From Saccopteryx bilineata (taxonomy: Eukaryota > Chordata > Mammalia > Chiroptera > Emballonuridae): DNA of 64,000 nt. Below are positions 22,056 to 32,434 of this stretch, piece by piece. The position numbers and the translations under genes are program-made. Each line of letters opens with the position of its first letter. Within the stretch, counting starts at the first letter, position 1. The notes under the pieces are model-generated. The model was given only the letters and a program-made list of their open reading frames with translations. It did not search any database and was not told the origin of the DNA. The stretch spans positions 278,828,482 through 278,892,481 of the forward strand of contig NC_089490.1 in the NCBI RefSeq assembly GCF_036850765.1. Reading direction: 5' to 3'.

Positions 22056-24055
22056 TTCCGTTTCTTCACAAAACCTGATTTGCAGGGAAAATGAATCCTT
22101 CTTAACCAATGTGTTCGGGTGCCCTGACCTGAGCTCACTGCACAAAAGAGGAAGAAAGAGAAGGAAAGGAAGCCTAAACGTTTGAGAAGCAAGATGCTAA
22201 CTCAGCAGGTCTTTCCCTGGGACAGGGGAGGAAGGGGCTCAGGCTGGAAGTGCCATGGCCCTGTGGCCATCCTCCTGGGGCTCAGCTTCTCTCCCTCCCA
22301 CCTGCTCCATAAGACCCCGGTGCTGCCTTCCTAAGCTCTTGCGGACACCCCAGCCTCTTCCCTTCCAAGCCTCTGGTTTGTCAGGGATGATCTGGGCATT
22401 GACAGGAAGTCCTAACCCAGCAGCTTAATAGTCACTTCAGAACTAGACCGGTGGAAGATTAAGGGTTGCTAATTTGGAACCAGGGACTGATGTTCTATAA
22501 AAAGCGGAGGCTTTGGGATCTGTTTAGTTTTCTAAGAGTAAGCCATTTCAGAAACTCTTCCTACACAGAAATGATGAAGTCAGAGGAATCTGCCTGCTTT
22601 GCTCACCCGTTTCTTCTTCTGTGAATCCTCTTTTTCAGTTTCCTGTCCTACCCCTTTCCCAAATGCCCCTGCCCGAGCTCTGGGTGCAGAGGGGCAGCCA
22701 AGACAATTCCAGGCCCCTCCAAACAGGGTCAGCGCTTTTAATGAGATGTGCCTCATTCTTCCAGGAGTCTAGGAACTGAGAGGAGGAGATGGGGAAGGGA
22801 CTCACCAACTGTCCCAGAGTGGAGTGCCCAGGGCTCCCGCAGCGAGGGGCTAGTGGTGACAGGCAGTGCTGGAGCTGGCGACTAAGCCAGGGGCCTACAT
22901 GAGTCATGGCTTCTCCGCCAGAGGAGCCTGCATTTCAGAAAAGCGCTGCAGGGAGAACCTGGGGCACTGGCTGTTCCTGCTGGCATCTCAGCCCACATGT
23001 GGAGAAGCTGTGGGTTGGGAGGCCTTCCCGGGCCCCCTCAGGTTATGTTGCAGAGGCCTGTGGAATCATCTGAAATTCTGGCTCCGGACGTGCAGGGAAT
23101 CTGTGCCTTTCTTGATGCCAGGAGGAGGGCGGTCCCGGAGGTATCCCAAACCCTCCCTTACTTTGCTTGCAACAGAAATATAAAGCAGAGGCAGCTCCAT
23201 GTTACAAAAATTCAGAATGTGGAAGCTGGCTAGGGAAAGGAACTTGACTAATGTTCTTATCTGTATCCACTGAAGAGCACGGCAGCAAGTAAGGCCACTT
23301 TGAAAAGCAGCTGTGTAAACACGCGTGCACACACACTCATGTGTGCCCATACCCCTGAAAGAAACGTGTGGTCTTCTGAGCTCCAAAGTGAGCAAGAGAT
23401 GTAGAATCTGGAGCCTTGTGTGAACCAATTTCAGCTCCTCTGTGTGGCAGAAAACATGTAAACTTATTATTATTATTATTATTATTATTATTGTTTCTTG
23501 TTTTTGAGATTCACTTGGAACTTGTTTTTCTGCCCCATCATAAGACAGTTAATGCACAAGCCAAACCACGCCCCCTGTTAAGCTCAGTCACTGTGAAGAG
23601 GCCTCTTTTTTCTCCGTGATAAATTCCAGGAAGTTCTTCGGGGCATAACTTCTGCCGAGTAGCTATTCAGAGAAGTTTTGAAATTATGAAAAGCCCTCAA
23701 GTCAGAAGGAAACAAAGTCCAAGTGGGGATGAAGCGGAGGCACAGACTTGCCCATAGATCCTCCAAGGGATAGTTCGTCTAGGGTTCTTTGTCATCCTCC
23801 TAACTGGGAGTGGGAGCCTGTGTTCACAGAAGCGCAGCCTCAGCACGGCCCTGCCCCTGCTTCTTCCTCTCAGATACAGGCCCGGAAAGGTCCCCCTCGC
23901 AGGATGGGATCAGGAGGCCTCAGAATCAGGACAGGAACCAAGTCCAGTGTTTGGCTCTTAGAAAAAGCACCACACTGTGACAACCCACCCTCAGCTTCTA
24001 ATGTCTTGTTTTTCTAAGTCAGTTCATTGATGTTCAACTTACAATTACTCTTTTC
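22056..24055. other. Intergenic, no recognised gene
   Basis: Two kilobases without a gene or recognised interspersed repeat apart from a (TTA)10-type microsatellite at 23464-23492. Frames of 90-120 codons occur on both strands but show no family features. Confidence 0.5.
23464..23492. repeat. (ATT)n microsatellite
   Basis: About nine to ten uninterrupted TTA/ATT units; the 67-codon frame across it simply reads a Leu run. Confidence 0.95.
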
Positions 24056-24392
24056 TTTGAGAGAGAGAGAGAGAGAGAGATACAGACAGACAGGGACAGA
24101 GACAGACAGAAAGGGAGAGAGATGAGAAGCATTAACTAGTAGTTGTGGCACTTTAGTTGTTCATTGATTGCTTTCTCATAAATGCATTGACTGGAGGGCT
24201 ACAGCTGAGCCAGTGACCTCTTGCTCAAGCCAGCGACCTTTGGGCTCAAGCCTGTGACTATAGGGTTATGTCTATAATTCCACACTCAAGTCAGCAATCC
24301 TGTGCTCAAGCTGGTGACCTTGGAGTTTCGAACCTGGGCCTTCAGCATCTCAATTCATTGCTCTATCCACTGTACCATCACTTGGGTCAGGC
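24056..24392 (-). mobile_element. tRNA-derived SINE, CCAGGCGGTGG type, diverged
   Basis: Minus-strand full-length copy with a GA-repeat at its 3' side (24060-24080), the reverse AGTTGTTCATTGATTGCTTT block and a degraded head (GGTCAGGC end). Target duplication ACAATTACTCTTT / ACAGTTATCCTTT differs at three positions, so it is older than the copy at 21.2 kb. Confidence 0.85.
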
Positions 24393-24527
24393 TACAGTTA
24401 TCCTTTATATAGTATAATAGAGTTTATAGGATTATGAGGGTATAATATAGTATTGTACATGGTATAATAATTATATAGTATCATGTAATTTATAGGAGAA
24501 TGTAATTTGTAGTACTATATAATTTAT

Positions 24528-24632
24528 TGGTCTATGATTTTTGACAAATGTGTATAATAATGTAATCACCACCATAATCAAGACATTGAACAGCTCCGTC
24601 ACTTCCCAAAGCTCTGCATAATCGTGCACCGC
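24528..24632 (-). repeat. L1 3' UTR fragment
   Basis: The reverse of an old L1M-type 3' UTR: TTTTTGACAAATGTGTATAA, then AATCACCACCATAATCAAGA and ACATTGAACAGCTCCGTCAC. Confidence 0.6.
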
Positions 24633-27152
24633 TGGAGGGTGGTCTTCCCCAGGCCTCACGGTCCTGTTCTGTTTCTGTGCCATGCAAACCACATTTGGAG
24701 TCCGGTTCCTTCGCACAGCAGGAGGCAAGCGAGGTTCGCCCCCGCTGGGGCAGGTCCTGGAGAGGAGCCCCGGCAAGGGCCCCTCAGCCATGTGGTGAAT
24801 GCGGGGTGACAGGAAGGATGGGGCCTGCATTACTGCTTATTAAATATCTCACATGTCACACCAAACTGTAGCCAAAACGCATGGCACATCCATCCCCGCT
24901 GAGGCTTCCCTCCTTGTCCTTTTTAAGCAAGTGCTTATATAATGCAGCTTGCTCTGCGCCGGGCCCTGTTCTGAGCTTTTCTCAGTTCACTCACGAGTCC
25001 CCATCAGAGGAGCAGGGTGACAGCTCACCCCAGGGTTGGAAGAGTGACAGAGAGAAGCAAACAGCCTCTGGGATCCTGAGTTTGCGTGGCCTCATACAAA
25101 GGTCAAAGTCTCCTCCTGGGCACCCTAGATCCCCATTTCTGCTGCCCCCGGGCTGGAAGGGGATTGCTGGTTGCAGGGTGAAGCCAAGTGCATCCCCTCA
25201 GGAGTGGCCAGACCGAGATACCCTGGGGCCGGTTTCTGGCTCATGCTGCTGCCCTTGGTGAGGACACCCACATCCCGATTCTGGCTGAGCCCCTCTCACA
25301 ACTCTCCCACCCGCAACCTGCCTGCTGCTGGACACCCTTCCCAGAGATCCTTGCCGTTTGCAAACTGGAGCTCAGCCTCCTCCTGCCCCCTCCACGTCTT
25401 TACTGGAGCCCTGAGCTGGGGTGAGAGGAAGGTAGAATTTTGAGTGGCGAAGCCTAGATGAAGAAAACCCCAGGTGGAGGGAATGGCGGATAGAGGGGGG
25501 AGGAGAAAAGACACCATGCGTTCAGATACTTGTGACTCAGGAAGTTTGGCTGGAGCAGCACGGTGAGAGGAGGAGAGGAGCCGGGAAGTAAGAGGGGAAG
25601 GTGTGGGAGGGGCGGGGCGGGGCGGGGAGGGAGGGAGGGAGGGAAGACTGCTCTGTGAGCCGGGCTATGGAAGGTGCTCCGGGGTGGGCAGAAGAGTTGG
25701 GGTTTAGGCCACGTCTGCCCCTTACCCCTGAGGCTTCCTTTTATTCTCCATTGTCTAATGAACTTAATGATGTTTCAAGAGGTGGAAGGGTTACAGGCAA
25801 AGAGCTCAGACCCTAGAAGTCCAGTACAGAAGGGCTCAGACCAGGTGGTGGCCATGGGAATGTTTCAGAAAGATCTGTAAAGAAGAGGGAAGCAATGACC
25901 CACCTGGTGACTGTCTGTGGTCCTGCATACAAAATCCTGGGAGAGAGGGTCCCAGCAGTGTGTGTGTGCTGTGGATGGACTGTGAGTGTTGGGGCTTTTG
26001 GCGTCTGGGTCAGGGTCAGTAGCTTAGCTGTCCCCACGCTGATTTGGGAGAGTGGGCTCCTCTCTAGCACTTTTCAGGTCTCTCTCCTCCAGGGAGGGAG
26101 CTGGAGGTGGGCACACTGACTACATCCTCACTCCCACAGTGATCCCGGTTTCTAAGACGGGAATAAATGACTTGGTAGAACATGTTGTACTAGGTGGAAA
26201 GGAACAAACAGACACTCCCCGGCTGCCCACACTGCACTGCGGGGCTTCTGGCAGGGAAGGGGGTGGCAGGAGGCTGAGTCTGAGGCACAGACTTGGTGCT
26301 GAAAAGCCCAAATTCACATGTCCACTGCATGTAATTTAATTAAGGTTACTTACTAGTTTCTATATTGTGCTACTTCCCAGGAGTCACTGTAAACATCAGT
26401 TTTACAATTGCTTCATATTCCTCCCACCCCCTCGACATGTAAAAGAACTCATTTAAAAATAGATAAAATTCAGTCTGAAGAAAGACACAGTTGACATTCA
26501 GCATAGGTTGATTTTGTAAAAGCATTCTGGTGAATAAGTTGACCTGAGCTTTACTTTTACACCAGGAAAACTGCTTGAGGACATGACTGGAGGTAAGGCA
26601 TTTGCAGGCAGGACCTCATCATGTTCCACCATGTTGGACAGAGATGCCTTTCTGGCTGTGTTGCAGCTGCAAATCAGGCAAGCCTGTTTCCATGCCTTTG
26701 GGTTGACACTTGAACCTTCTGCTGGGTGTGCCACTGCCCCTTCTCGGGAACCTGTCCCACTTCTAGGCCCTGTTGGCTGTCCTCGGGGCCTCAGTTGAGT
26801 TGGCCAGGGGTTGACCAATGGTGGCTAGATTCCCAATCCAAGAGTGGCCTGCAAAAGGGACTGGTACAGAGAGTCTTGACCACTAGGAGAGGACTGGGCC
26901 AGTCTATGTCCTGGTGTCTAGAATTCATCAGGTAGAAAGAAGCAAAAGGTAAAGTCAAAGGCGTCATTTACAGGTAGAGCAGGGGCCGTGGTGGCCACAG
27001 GCTTGTCAGAGTTCTATGAGCGGACAACACAGCTACCAAGATCGAGGATGTGGAGTAGGGGTGAGGCAGCCCGCACAGGAGACGGCCACAGGGAGGCACA
27101 GGTTGCCTGACTTTTAGCAGACTCTCCAAGTTCAGATCACAATGCGTTAGAC
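24633..27152. other. Intergenic, no recognised gene; one GC-box cluster
   Basis: Longest unclassified block in the left half, somewhat GC-rich from 24620 to 26330. Contains the G-rich tract annotated separately. Overlapping frames of 70-126 codons occur on both strands, none with a domain. No splice-site-flanked coding segment stands out. Confidence 0.5.
25604..25643. promoter_or_regulatory. GC-box / G-quadruplex-prone tract
   Basis: Tandem GGGGCGGGGCGGGGC units followed by GGGAGGGAGGGAGGGAGGG. This offers several overlapping Sp1/KLF-type GC boxes and many consecutive G runs capable of a G-quadruplex. There is no adjacent CpG island or exon, so any promoter role is unproven. Confidence 0.6.
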
Positions 27153-27421
27153 CAGAAATTTCTAACCTTTTTTACCTCATGACACACATAAACTAATTAC
27201 TAAAATTTTGCAGCACACCAAAAAAACTATTATATTATATTTTTTGGCCATCTGACAAAAAAAAAAAAGAAGGTATAATTTTGATTCATATCACATGGCT
27301 ATTGTTGTGTTGGCTGTTGTCATTTTTCTATTTGACAATCTGGTCAGTGCCCCTGACTAAAACAGTCAGGTATGTATTGCATGTTTTAAAAATTCTGTGG
27401 CACATAAGTCGAAAATCGCTG
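27153..27421. mobile_element. Non-autonomous hAT element, 269 bp
   Basis: Terminal inverted repeats CAGAAATTTCTAACC and, at the right end, CGAAAATCGCTG (CAGCGATTTTCG in reverse) fit the family pattern CAG-G-ATTTTCAACC. The 8-bp flanks CGTTAGAC and CCTTAGAC match at 7 of 8, as hAT insertion predicts. The interior (GCAGCACACCAAAAAAAC, TTGACAATCTGGTCAGTGCC) lacks a transposase frame. It appears far younger than the MER5/MER20 fossils and probably belongs to a bat-amplified family. Confidence 0.8.
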
Positions 27422-27814
27422 CCTTAGACCCATGGGACCTTCAGTTACAATTTTGCCAAGGCCTGGCCCAACCACATGTCATAGTCTTGGACTTTCGGGA
27501 GATTCTGTCACCTTAACACTCCTGTGACAATAAATTTCACACCCTAACTTTAAGGCCCCAGGAGAACCTCTGCCACTTGGAGGAAAACAACAACAACAAC
27601 AAATGTACTGACTGGGTCAGCCTCTGCCAAGTAGGTTTTTACAATGCGGAATGGGACAAGATCAAGATCAGTGCCCTGGGGCCTGGCCATTCCTGTGGGT
27701 GGGTGTTCACCAGCCAAGCGGCTCCTTCCTTCTATAGCTCTTAGCCTCACTTGCCTACCAGCGTCTGATGGGTGACTTTATTAAGCATCAGGTGAAACCC
27801 AATTCTATTCAAAG
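27422..27814. other. Intergenic, no recognised gene
   Basis: Short (CAA)5 run at about 27587-27602; otherwise unclassified. Confidence 0.6.
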
Positions 27815-27912
27815 TCCATAAAGACTTATCAAGTGCCCACTGCATGTGGGGCACTGTGCTGGAGCCTGTGGAGGGTGCAGGGATGATGAAGATATGCCCA
27901 CTCTCATCAGAA
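27815..27912 (-). repeat. L2 LINE fragment
   Basis: Reverse L2 pattern: CAAGTGCCCACTGCATGTGG, then GGCACTGTGCTGGAGCCTGT and GCAGGGATGATGAAGATATG. Confidence 0.6.
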
Positions 27913-27981
27913 GCACAGGAATGAGACAGCAGGGACAACCAGCAGTTCCACCCTGGTACTAGACTAAATAAAAACCTGGCA

Positions 27982-28303
27982 GGCCTGGCCAGGCAGTGGC
28001 ACAGTAGATAGAGTGTTGGACTGGGGCCTGGGCAGAGGGCCCAGGTTCGAAACCCTAAGGTTGCCAGCTTAAGCACAGGCTCATCTGGTTTGAGCTCGGG
28101 CTCACTAGCTTGAGTCCAAGGTCACTGGCTTGAGCAAGGGGTCACTTGCTCTGCTGTAGCCTCCCAGAAAAGGCACATATGAGAAAATAATCAATGAACA
28201 ACTAAGGTGCTGCAACAAAGAATTGATGTTTCTCATCTCTCTCCCTTCCTGACTGTCTGTCCCTATTTATTCCTCTCTCTGTCTCTGTCACAGAAAAAAA
28301 AAA
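27982..28303 (+). mobile_element. tRNA-derived SINE, CCAGGCGGTGG type
   Basis: Plus-strand copy: GGCCTGGCCAGGCAGTGGC head, B box GGTTCGAAACC, CATCTGGTTTGAGCTCGGG, AACAACTAAGGTGCTGCAAC and a CT-rich/A-rich tail. Flanking AAAACCTGGCAG / AAAATGTCTGGCAG suggests a decayed target duplication. Confidence 0.9.
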
Positions 28304-28363
28304 ATGTCTGGCAGTGTGTGGTGGGAAGGCGAGTGGGGAAGAGTGATAGTATAGTGGAAAAAC

Positions 28364-28925
28364 CTGGCAAATGCTACTACCTCCGCCAAACAATCAAGGT
28401 CAACATCAACAAGACATGTTGATACTGTGGACCTTGATAGGATGGGATGAAAATAGAATTTACCTCTATGGTCTTCCTCCCCAAACCGATCATCCTCATC
28501 TAATCATGAGGAAAACATCAGGTGAATTCTGACAAAAGAGCATCCTACAATACACTTGATTGACATTTCCCTCAGATCTGTCAAGGTCATTAAAAGCAAG
28601 GAGAGTCTGAGAAACTGTCCCAACCAAGAGAAGTCATAGGAGACATGACAACTAAATGCAATGTGGAAACCTGGATGGAGTCCTTCAACAGAAAATGAGT
28701 ATTAGATAAAAACCAAAGAAATCTCAATAATCTCTGCCCTTTAGAATAATAAAGTTAATGATAATGTATCCATGTTGGTTCATTATTTGTAACAAATGTA
28801 CTATACTCATGTTAGATATTACTAATAGGGGAAACTGGGTGCTGGACACATAGAAACTCTCTGTACTATCTGCTCAATATTTCTATAAATCTAAAACTAT
28901 TCTAAAAATAAAATCTGTTAAAAAA
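28364..28925 (+). repeat. L1 3' UTR fragment
   Basis: Plus-strand L1M-type 3' UTR: CAACATCAACAAGACATGTT, GAGACATGACAACTAAATGC, AATGTGGAAACCTGGATGGA, AATAGGGGAAACTGGGTGCT and a terminal CTAAAAATAAAATCTGTTAA. Confidence 0.8.
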
Positions 28926-29417
28926 AACCCTGCAGCAGTGGGGTTTAGGGTGGCCAGCCCGTGAACCAGAATCTCTGGCTCTCCAGGCCTTTTGGTAAGC
29001 TATTCCGCATCTTTTCACAAACCCCTCTCCTGCTTAGACTTGCTGCAGTGGGAGCTCTATTGTTTGCAAGTGAGAACCTAGACTAATACGCAACACACAC
29101 ACACACACATATATATTTACAACATTTTCAAAAAAGAGCTGCAGGAGATTTGGTGTCATTGTCATTTTCCATTTTGAGTTCCAGTCATTTTATAAAAACA
29201 GTATGATGTGCATAAAGTATCTGGGGAGAGAATCGAGCCTAATGAGATAATATGTGGAAAATGCTTCGAGCTCCCTGGAGCTCCTGAAAAGCAAGGTACT
29301 GTGTTATCATCATTAGAAAAAATACACTTTGAAAGCTTTGGCAGGAAGGAGAAAATAAATGGAAATCAGTTCAATTACTCTTGCCTTTCAAAGTAGACAG
29401 GTTCTATAAAAGTTAAA

Positions 29418-29463
<46 letters not shown>

Positions 29464-29580
29464 TTGGTAAATTAAATTTCTCCCTACCTTCTCCGTCAAA
29501 CATTGCTGTTTATAGTCTTTCAATTATTTTCAGTTGGGCTCCCTTTGACAATATATCCCGGCAGCTTCCAGACTCTCCAG
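28926..29580. other. Intergenic with CA and AT repeats
   Basis: Holds a (CA)8 run at about 29093-29109, a possible MIR shard near 29236-29330 and the (AT)20 tract. No gene recognised. Confidence 0.55.
29421..29460. repeat. (AT)20 microsatellite
   Basis: Forty bases of uninterrupted AT alternation. Self-complementary, so a cruciform or fragile-site-like structure is possible, and likely length-polymorphic. Confidence 0.97.
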
Positions 29581-29587
29581 AAGAATA

Positions 29588-29592
<5 letters not shown>

Positions 29593-29622
<30 letters not shown>

Positions 29623-29809
29623 TTTTTCTTTATTTTTTATTTATTCATTTTAGACAGGAGAGAGGGAGAGACAGAGAGAGAGAAGAGGGGAGGAGCTGGA
29701 AGCATCAACTCCCATATGTGCCTTGACCAGGCAAGCCCAGGGTTTCGAACCGGCAACCTCAGCATTTCCAGGTCGACAATTTATCCACTGCGCCACCACA
29801 GGTCAGGCC
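29593..29809 (-). mobile_element. tRNA-derived SINE, short CCTGACCTGTGG type, young
   Basis: Minus-strand full-length copy with a long T run (29592-29617, the poly-A tail in reverse), intact B box (GGTTTCGAACC) and head. A perfect 12-bp duplication AAGAATATTCTT lies at 29581-29592 and 29810-29821. Confidence 0.95.
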
Positions 29810-29821
29810 AAGAATATTCTT

Positions 29822-30547
29822 AAACATCAAAATCTATTCCCATTTTGAGAAAAGAAAAAGTACATGCTTTTCTTTAATGTTGTTGGGAATTTCAAAATAA
29901 TAACATGATAAAAAAACAAATCAATACGGTGGTAATAATAAAAGAAAATGATGTTTATATTTTTGTAAAGACACATTAAAAATATTGTCAGCTCACAGAA
30001 ACATTGAGGGAGCTTGAAAATTACATCTGTCCCTGGTTCAGAGGAAGCAGGATGGAGCCCAACATGGCCCTTTTCAGTATCTGGTCTCTCAGGCTGTTTT
30101 GTGTTCGAAGTCCTCGGTAAGGAAAAACATCAGATATATGTGGGCAAACGCGGGATAACAAGGAGGATGCTTTCTCCCTTGTTTTAAGGTGAGATGTTTT
30201 ACCTAGAGAGCCTCCAAGGGATTCTATCAGCTAAGACTCCAGTCGTGTTAACAGGGATTATTGGCTCTGGTTCTTCTTGGGCCGCCTTCGACACAACTTG
30301 TGTTTTTGTTTTTTTTCCTTTAAAATCCTTTAAAAGACTACAAAACTTGTCCAACAGATTCCAGAACGTTTCCTAGCAGGTCCCCTAAGAGTGTCTTGGT
30401 GGATACATGGCCTATTTCCTAAGATGTAATTGAAGATAGCTTAATTAATCATTTTGCAAGCATATAGCAATATACGCCAGTTTCAAAACTGGGCTAACAG
30501 TGTCCCCACTGTTTTCCAGGTAGGTCAGCACTTCAGAGTTTTTTTAA
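29822..30547. other. Intergenic, no recognised gene
   Basis: AT-leaning unique DNA. No coding or repeat signature recognised. Confidence 0.6.
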
Positions 30548-30950
30548 AAAAGTATTTTACTTTTATTAATTGAATTTATTGGGGTGACGTTGTTTTGCAA
30601 AACCATATAGGTTTCAATTGTACAACTCAATGAAACACCATCTGTACTGTGCATTGCGCGTGCTCTTCCCAAGCAGGCTCTTTCCGTCCCCATCCCCCAC
30701 CCTGTGCCCACCTCCACCTGCACCCCCCCCCCCCCCCCCCCCCCCCGGCTATCAGCACACTGTTATCCGTGTCTCTGTGTTAGGTATATATGTGTTTTTG
30801 GTTAATCCCTTTACCCTCTTTCATCCAGTCCCTCCACCCACCTTCCCTCGGACTGCTGTCAACTTTAGGGTTTTTTCATTTGCCACACTCACCTCTGGCA
30901 TCGAATTCAGATTCAGCCAAGAGTCCATATGTGGCAAGTAATTAGAAATC
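30548..30950 (-). repeat. L1 3' UTR copy, with internal poly-C
   Basis: Reverse of a lineage L1 3' end: TTAATTGAATTTATTGGGGT, then CATATAGGTTTCAATTGTAC and a pyrimidine-rich UTR. A run of 24 C (30723-30746) lies inside. Related tails occur at 33.7 and 56.4 kb. Confidence 0.7.
30723..30746. repeat. Poly-C tract (24)
   Basis: Twenty-four consecutive C within the L1 3' UTR copy, following CACCTGCA. Length may be inexact in the assembly. Confidence 0.95.
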
Positions 30951-31657
30951 TAACTTCAATGACAGGGGGGATTCAGTGGCTCCCATAATGCGAGTCTGGA
31001 GGTGCTCAGATCCCCCAGAAGGTTGATGCAATGACTCAGTCGTGTGATGTAAGCACTCCGGCTTTCTACCTTCTGTATGGAGAGTTTTATCCTGAGGCCC
31101 GTTCCTTTTGTGGACCTGCAGAAGTCAAACCCATCTACTTGTTCCTCCACACCTGGTAGGAGACAGAGAGTGGGTCTGTCTGCAAATCCCTGAGAAGTCT
31201 CACTTGACTGGCCAGCTACTGCCATATCATTCCCGCACCAATGACGTGACCAGGACACTGTGCTGTGCTGATGAGTTGAAGTCAACTGCAGCCCCACAAC
31301 TAGAAATGGAGGTCATATCACCTTCCCCTCCAGCCCTGGCTTTCCCCAGGGAGAGGGTGTGCACTCACATGATAATCTGCGTACTCTTAAGAAGGCAGAA
31401 CCATCAATAGCTACTCTCAGCAGGCTCTTTTACAAGGATTTCTGCAGTGATTTTCTGGACTCTTCTTTGGCAAAAGCCTGAACTATACAATTTCTTCTTG
31501 GAGATGTTTTCTGGCACAGATTGAATATTAGGGGAAAAGGAGTTTCTTGATCAGCTTTGAAATGAGATTTTACAGCCATGACATCTAGAAAATATTTCCT
31601 AAATTCAACCTATACATATACTGGATATACATTTATTTTTTCCATAAGATTCATTTT
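30951..31657. other. Intergenic, no recognised gene
   Basis: Overlapping 100- and 113-codon frames on opposite strands (30956-31410) lack any recognisable domain. No repeat identified. Confidence 0.55.
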
Positions 31658-31672
31658 AAGAACCTTCTCTTT

Positions 31673-31830
31673 GGCTTGACCTGTGGTGGCACAGTAGATA
31701 AAGTGTCAACCTGGAACGCTGAGGTTGCCGGTTTGAAACCCCGGGCTTGTCTGGTCAAGGCACATATGGGAGTTGATGCTTCCTGCTCCTTCTCTCTGTC
31801 TCTCCTCTCTGAAATGACTAAACTAAAAAA
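31673..31830 (+). mobile_element. tRNA-derived SINE, short CCTGACCTGTGG type
   Basis: Plus-strand copy (CTTGACCTGTGGTGGC head, GGTTTGAAACC B box). Perfect 15-bp duplication AAGAACCTTCTCTTT at 31658-31672 and 31831-31845. Its right-hand duplication was later hit by the next SINE. Confidence 0.95.
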
Positions 31831-31854
31831 AAGAACCTTCTCTTTGAAAGTTTT

Positions 31855-31888
31855 TTTTAAAAAAACTTTATTTATTTATTCATTTTAG

Positions 31889-31927
<39 letters not shown>

Positions 31928-32044
31928 GAGGAGCAGAAAGCATCAACTCCCATATGTACCTTGACCAGGCAAGCCCAGGGTTTTGAACCGGCGACCTCAG
32001 CATTCCAGGTCGAAGCTTTATCCACTGCGCCACCACAGGTCAGG
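31855..32044 (-). mobile_element. tRNA-derived SINE, short CCTGACCTGTGG type
   Basis: Minus-strand copy of the same family, carrying a (GA)n stretch at about 31888-31923. Perfect 15-bp duplication CTCTTTGAAAGTTTT at 31840-31854 and 32045-32059. Tail-to-tail with the preceding plus-strand copy, 24 bp apart, so the transcribed RNAs could form a long inverted-repeat stem. Confidence 0.95.
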
Positions 32045-32242
32045 CTCTTTGAAAGTTTTAATTGAAATAAATATATAAAAAGACAATATTAGCTATGATT
32101 CCCAGCACCTGTGGCTTAATTTGGGCTCCAAATGTTTTAATAAAGGGAAGTTTATATTTAAACATTCAAATATAGTTGTCAAATATGGTAAGCTTTGCTG
32201 AAAGAGATCCTTTGAAGAAGTTTAAAGCTATGTCTCTTTTTT

Positions 32243-32434
32243 TATGAAGCTTTCCCCCCCCCATTGATTTGAGAGAGGAAGGTTGGGGGGGGGGAGAAAG
32301 AGAGAGAAGCATCAACTTGTTTCAATTAGTTGTGTACTCATTGGTTACTTTTCATATGTACCCTGACCAAGGATAGAACCCATGACTTTAGCATGCTGGG
32401 AAGACTCTATCCACTGAGATACCCAGCCAGGGCC
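32243..32434 (-). mobile_element. VES-type SINE, diverged
   Basis: Minus-strand copy with reverse head CCAGCCAGGGCC and the block ATCAACTTGTTTCAATTAGT equivalent to the VES middle. A run of G near 32285-32295 interrupts the pyrimidine-type part. Confidence 0.75.
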
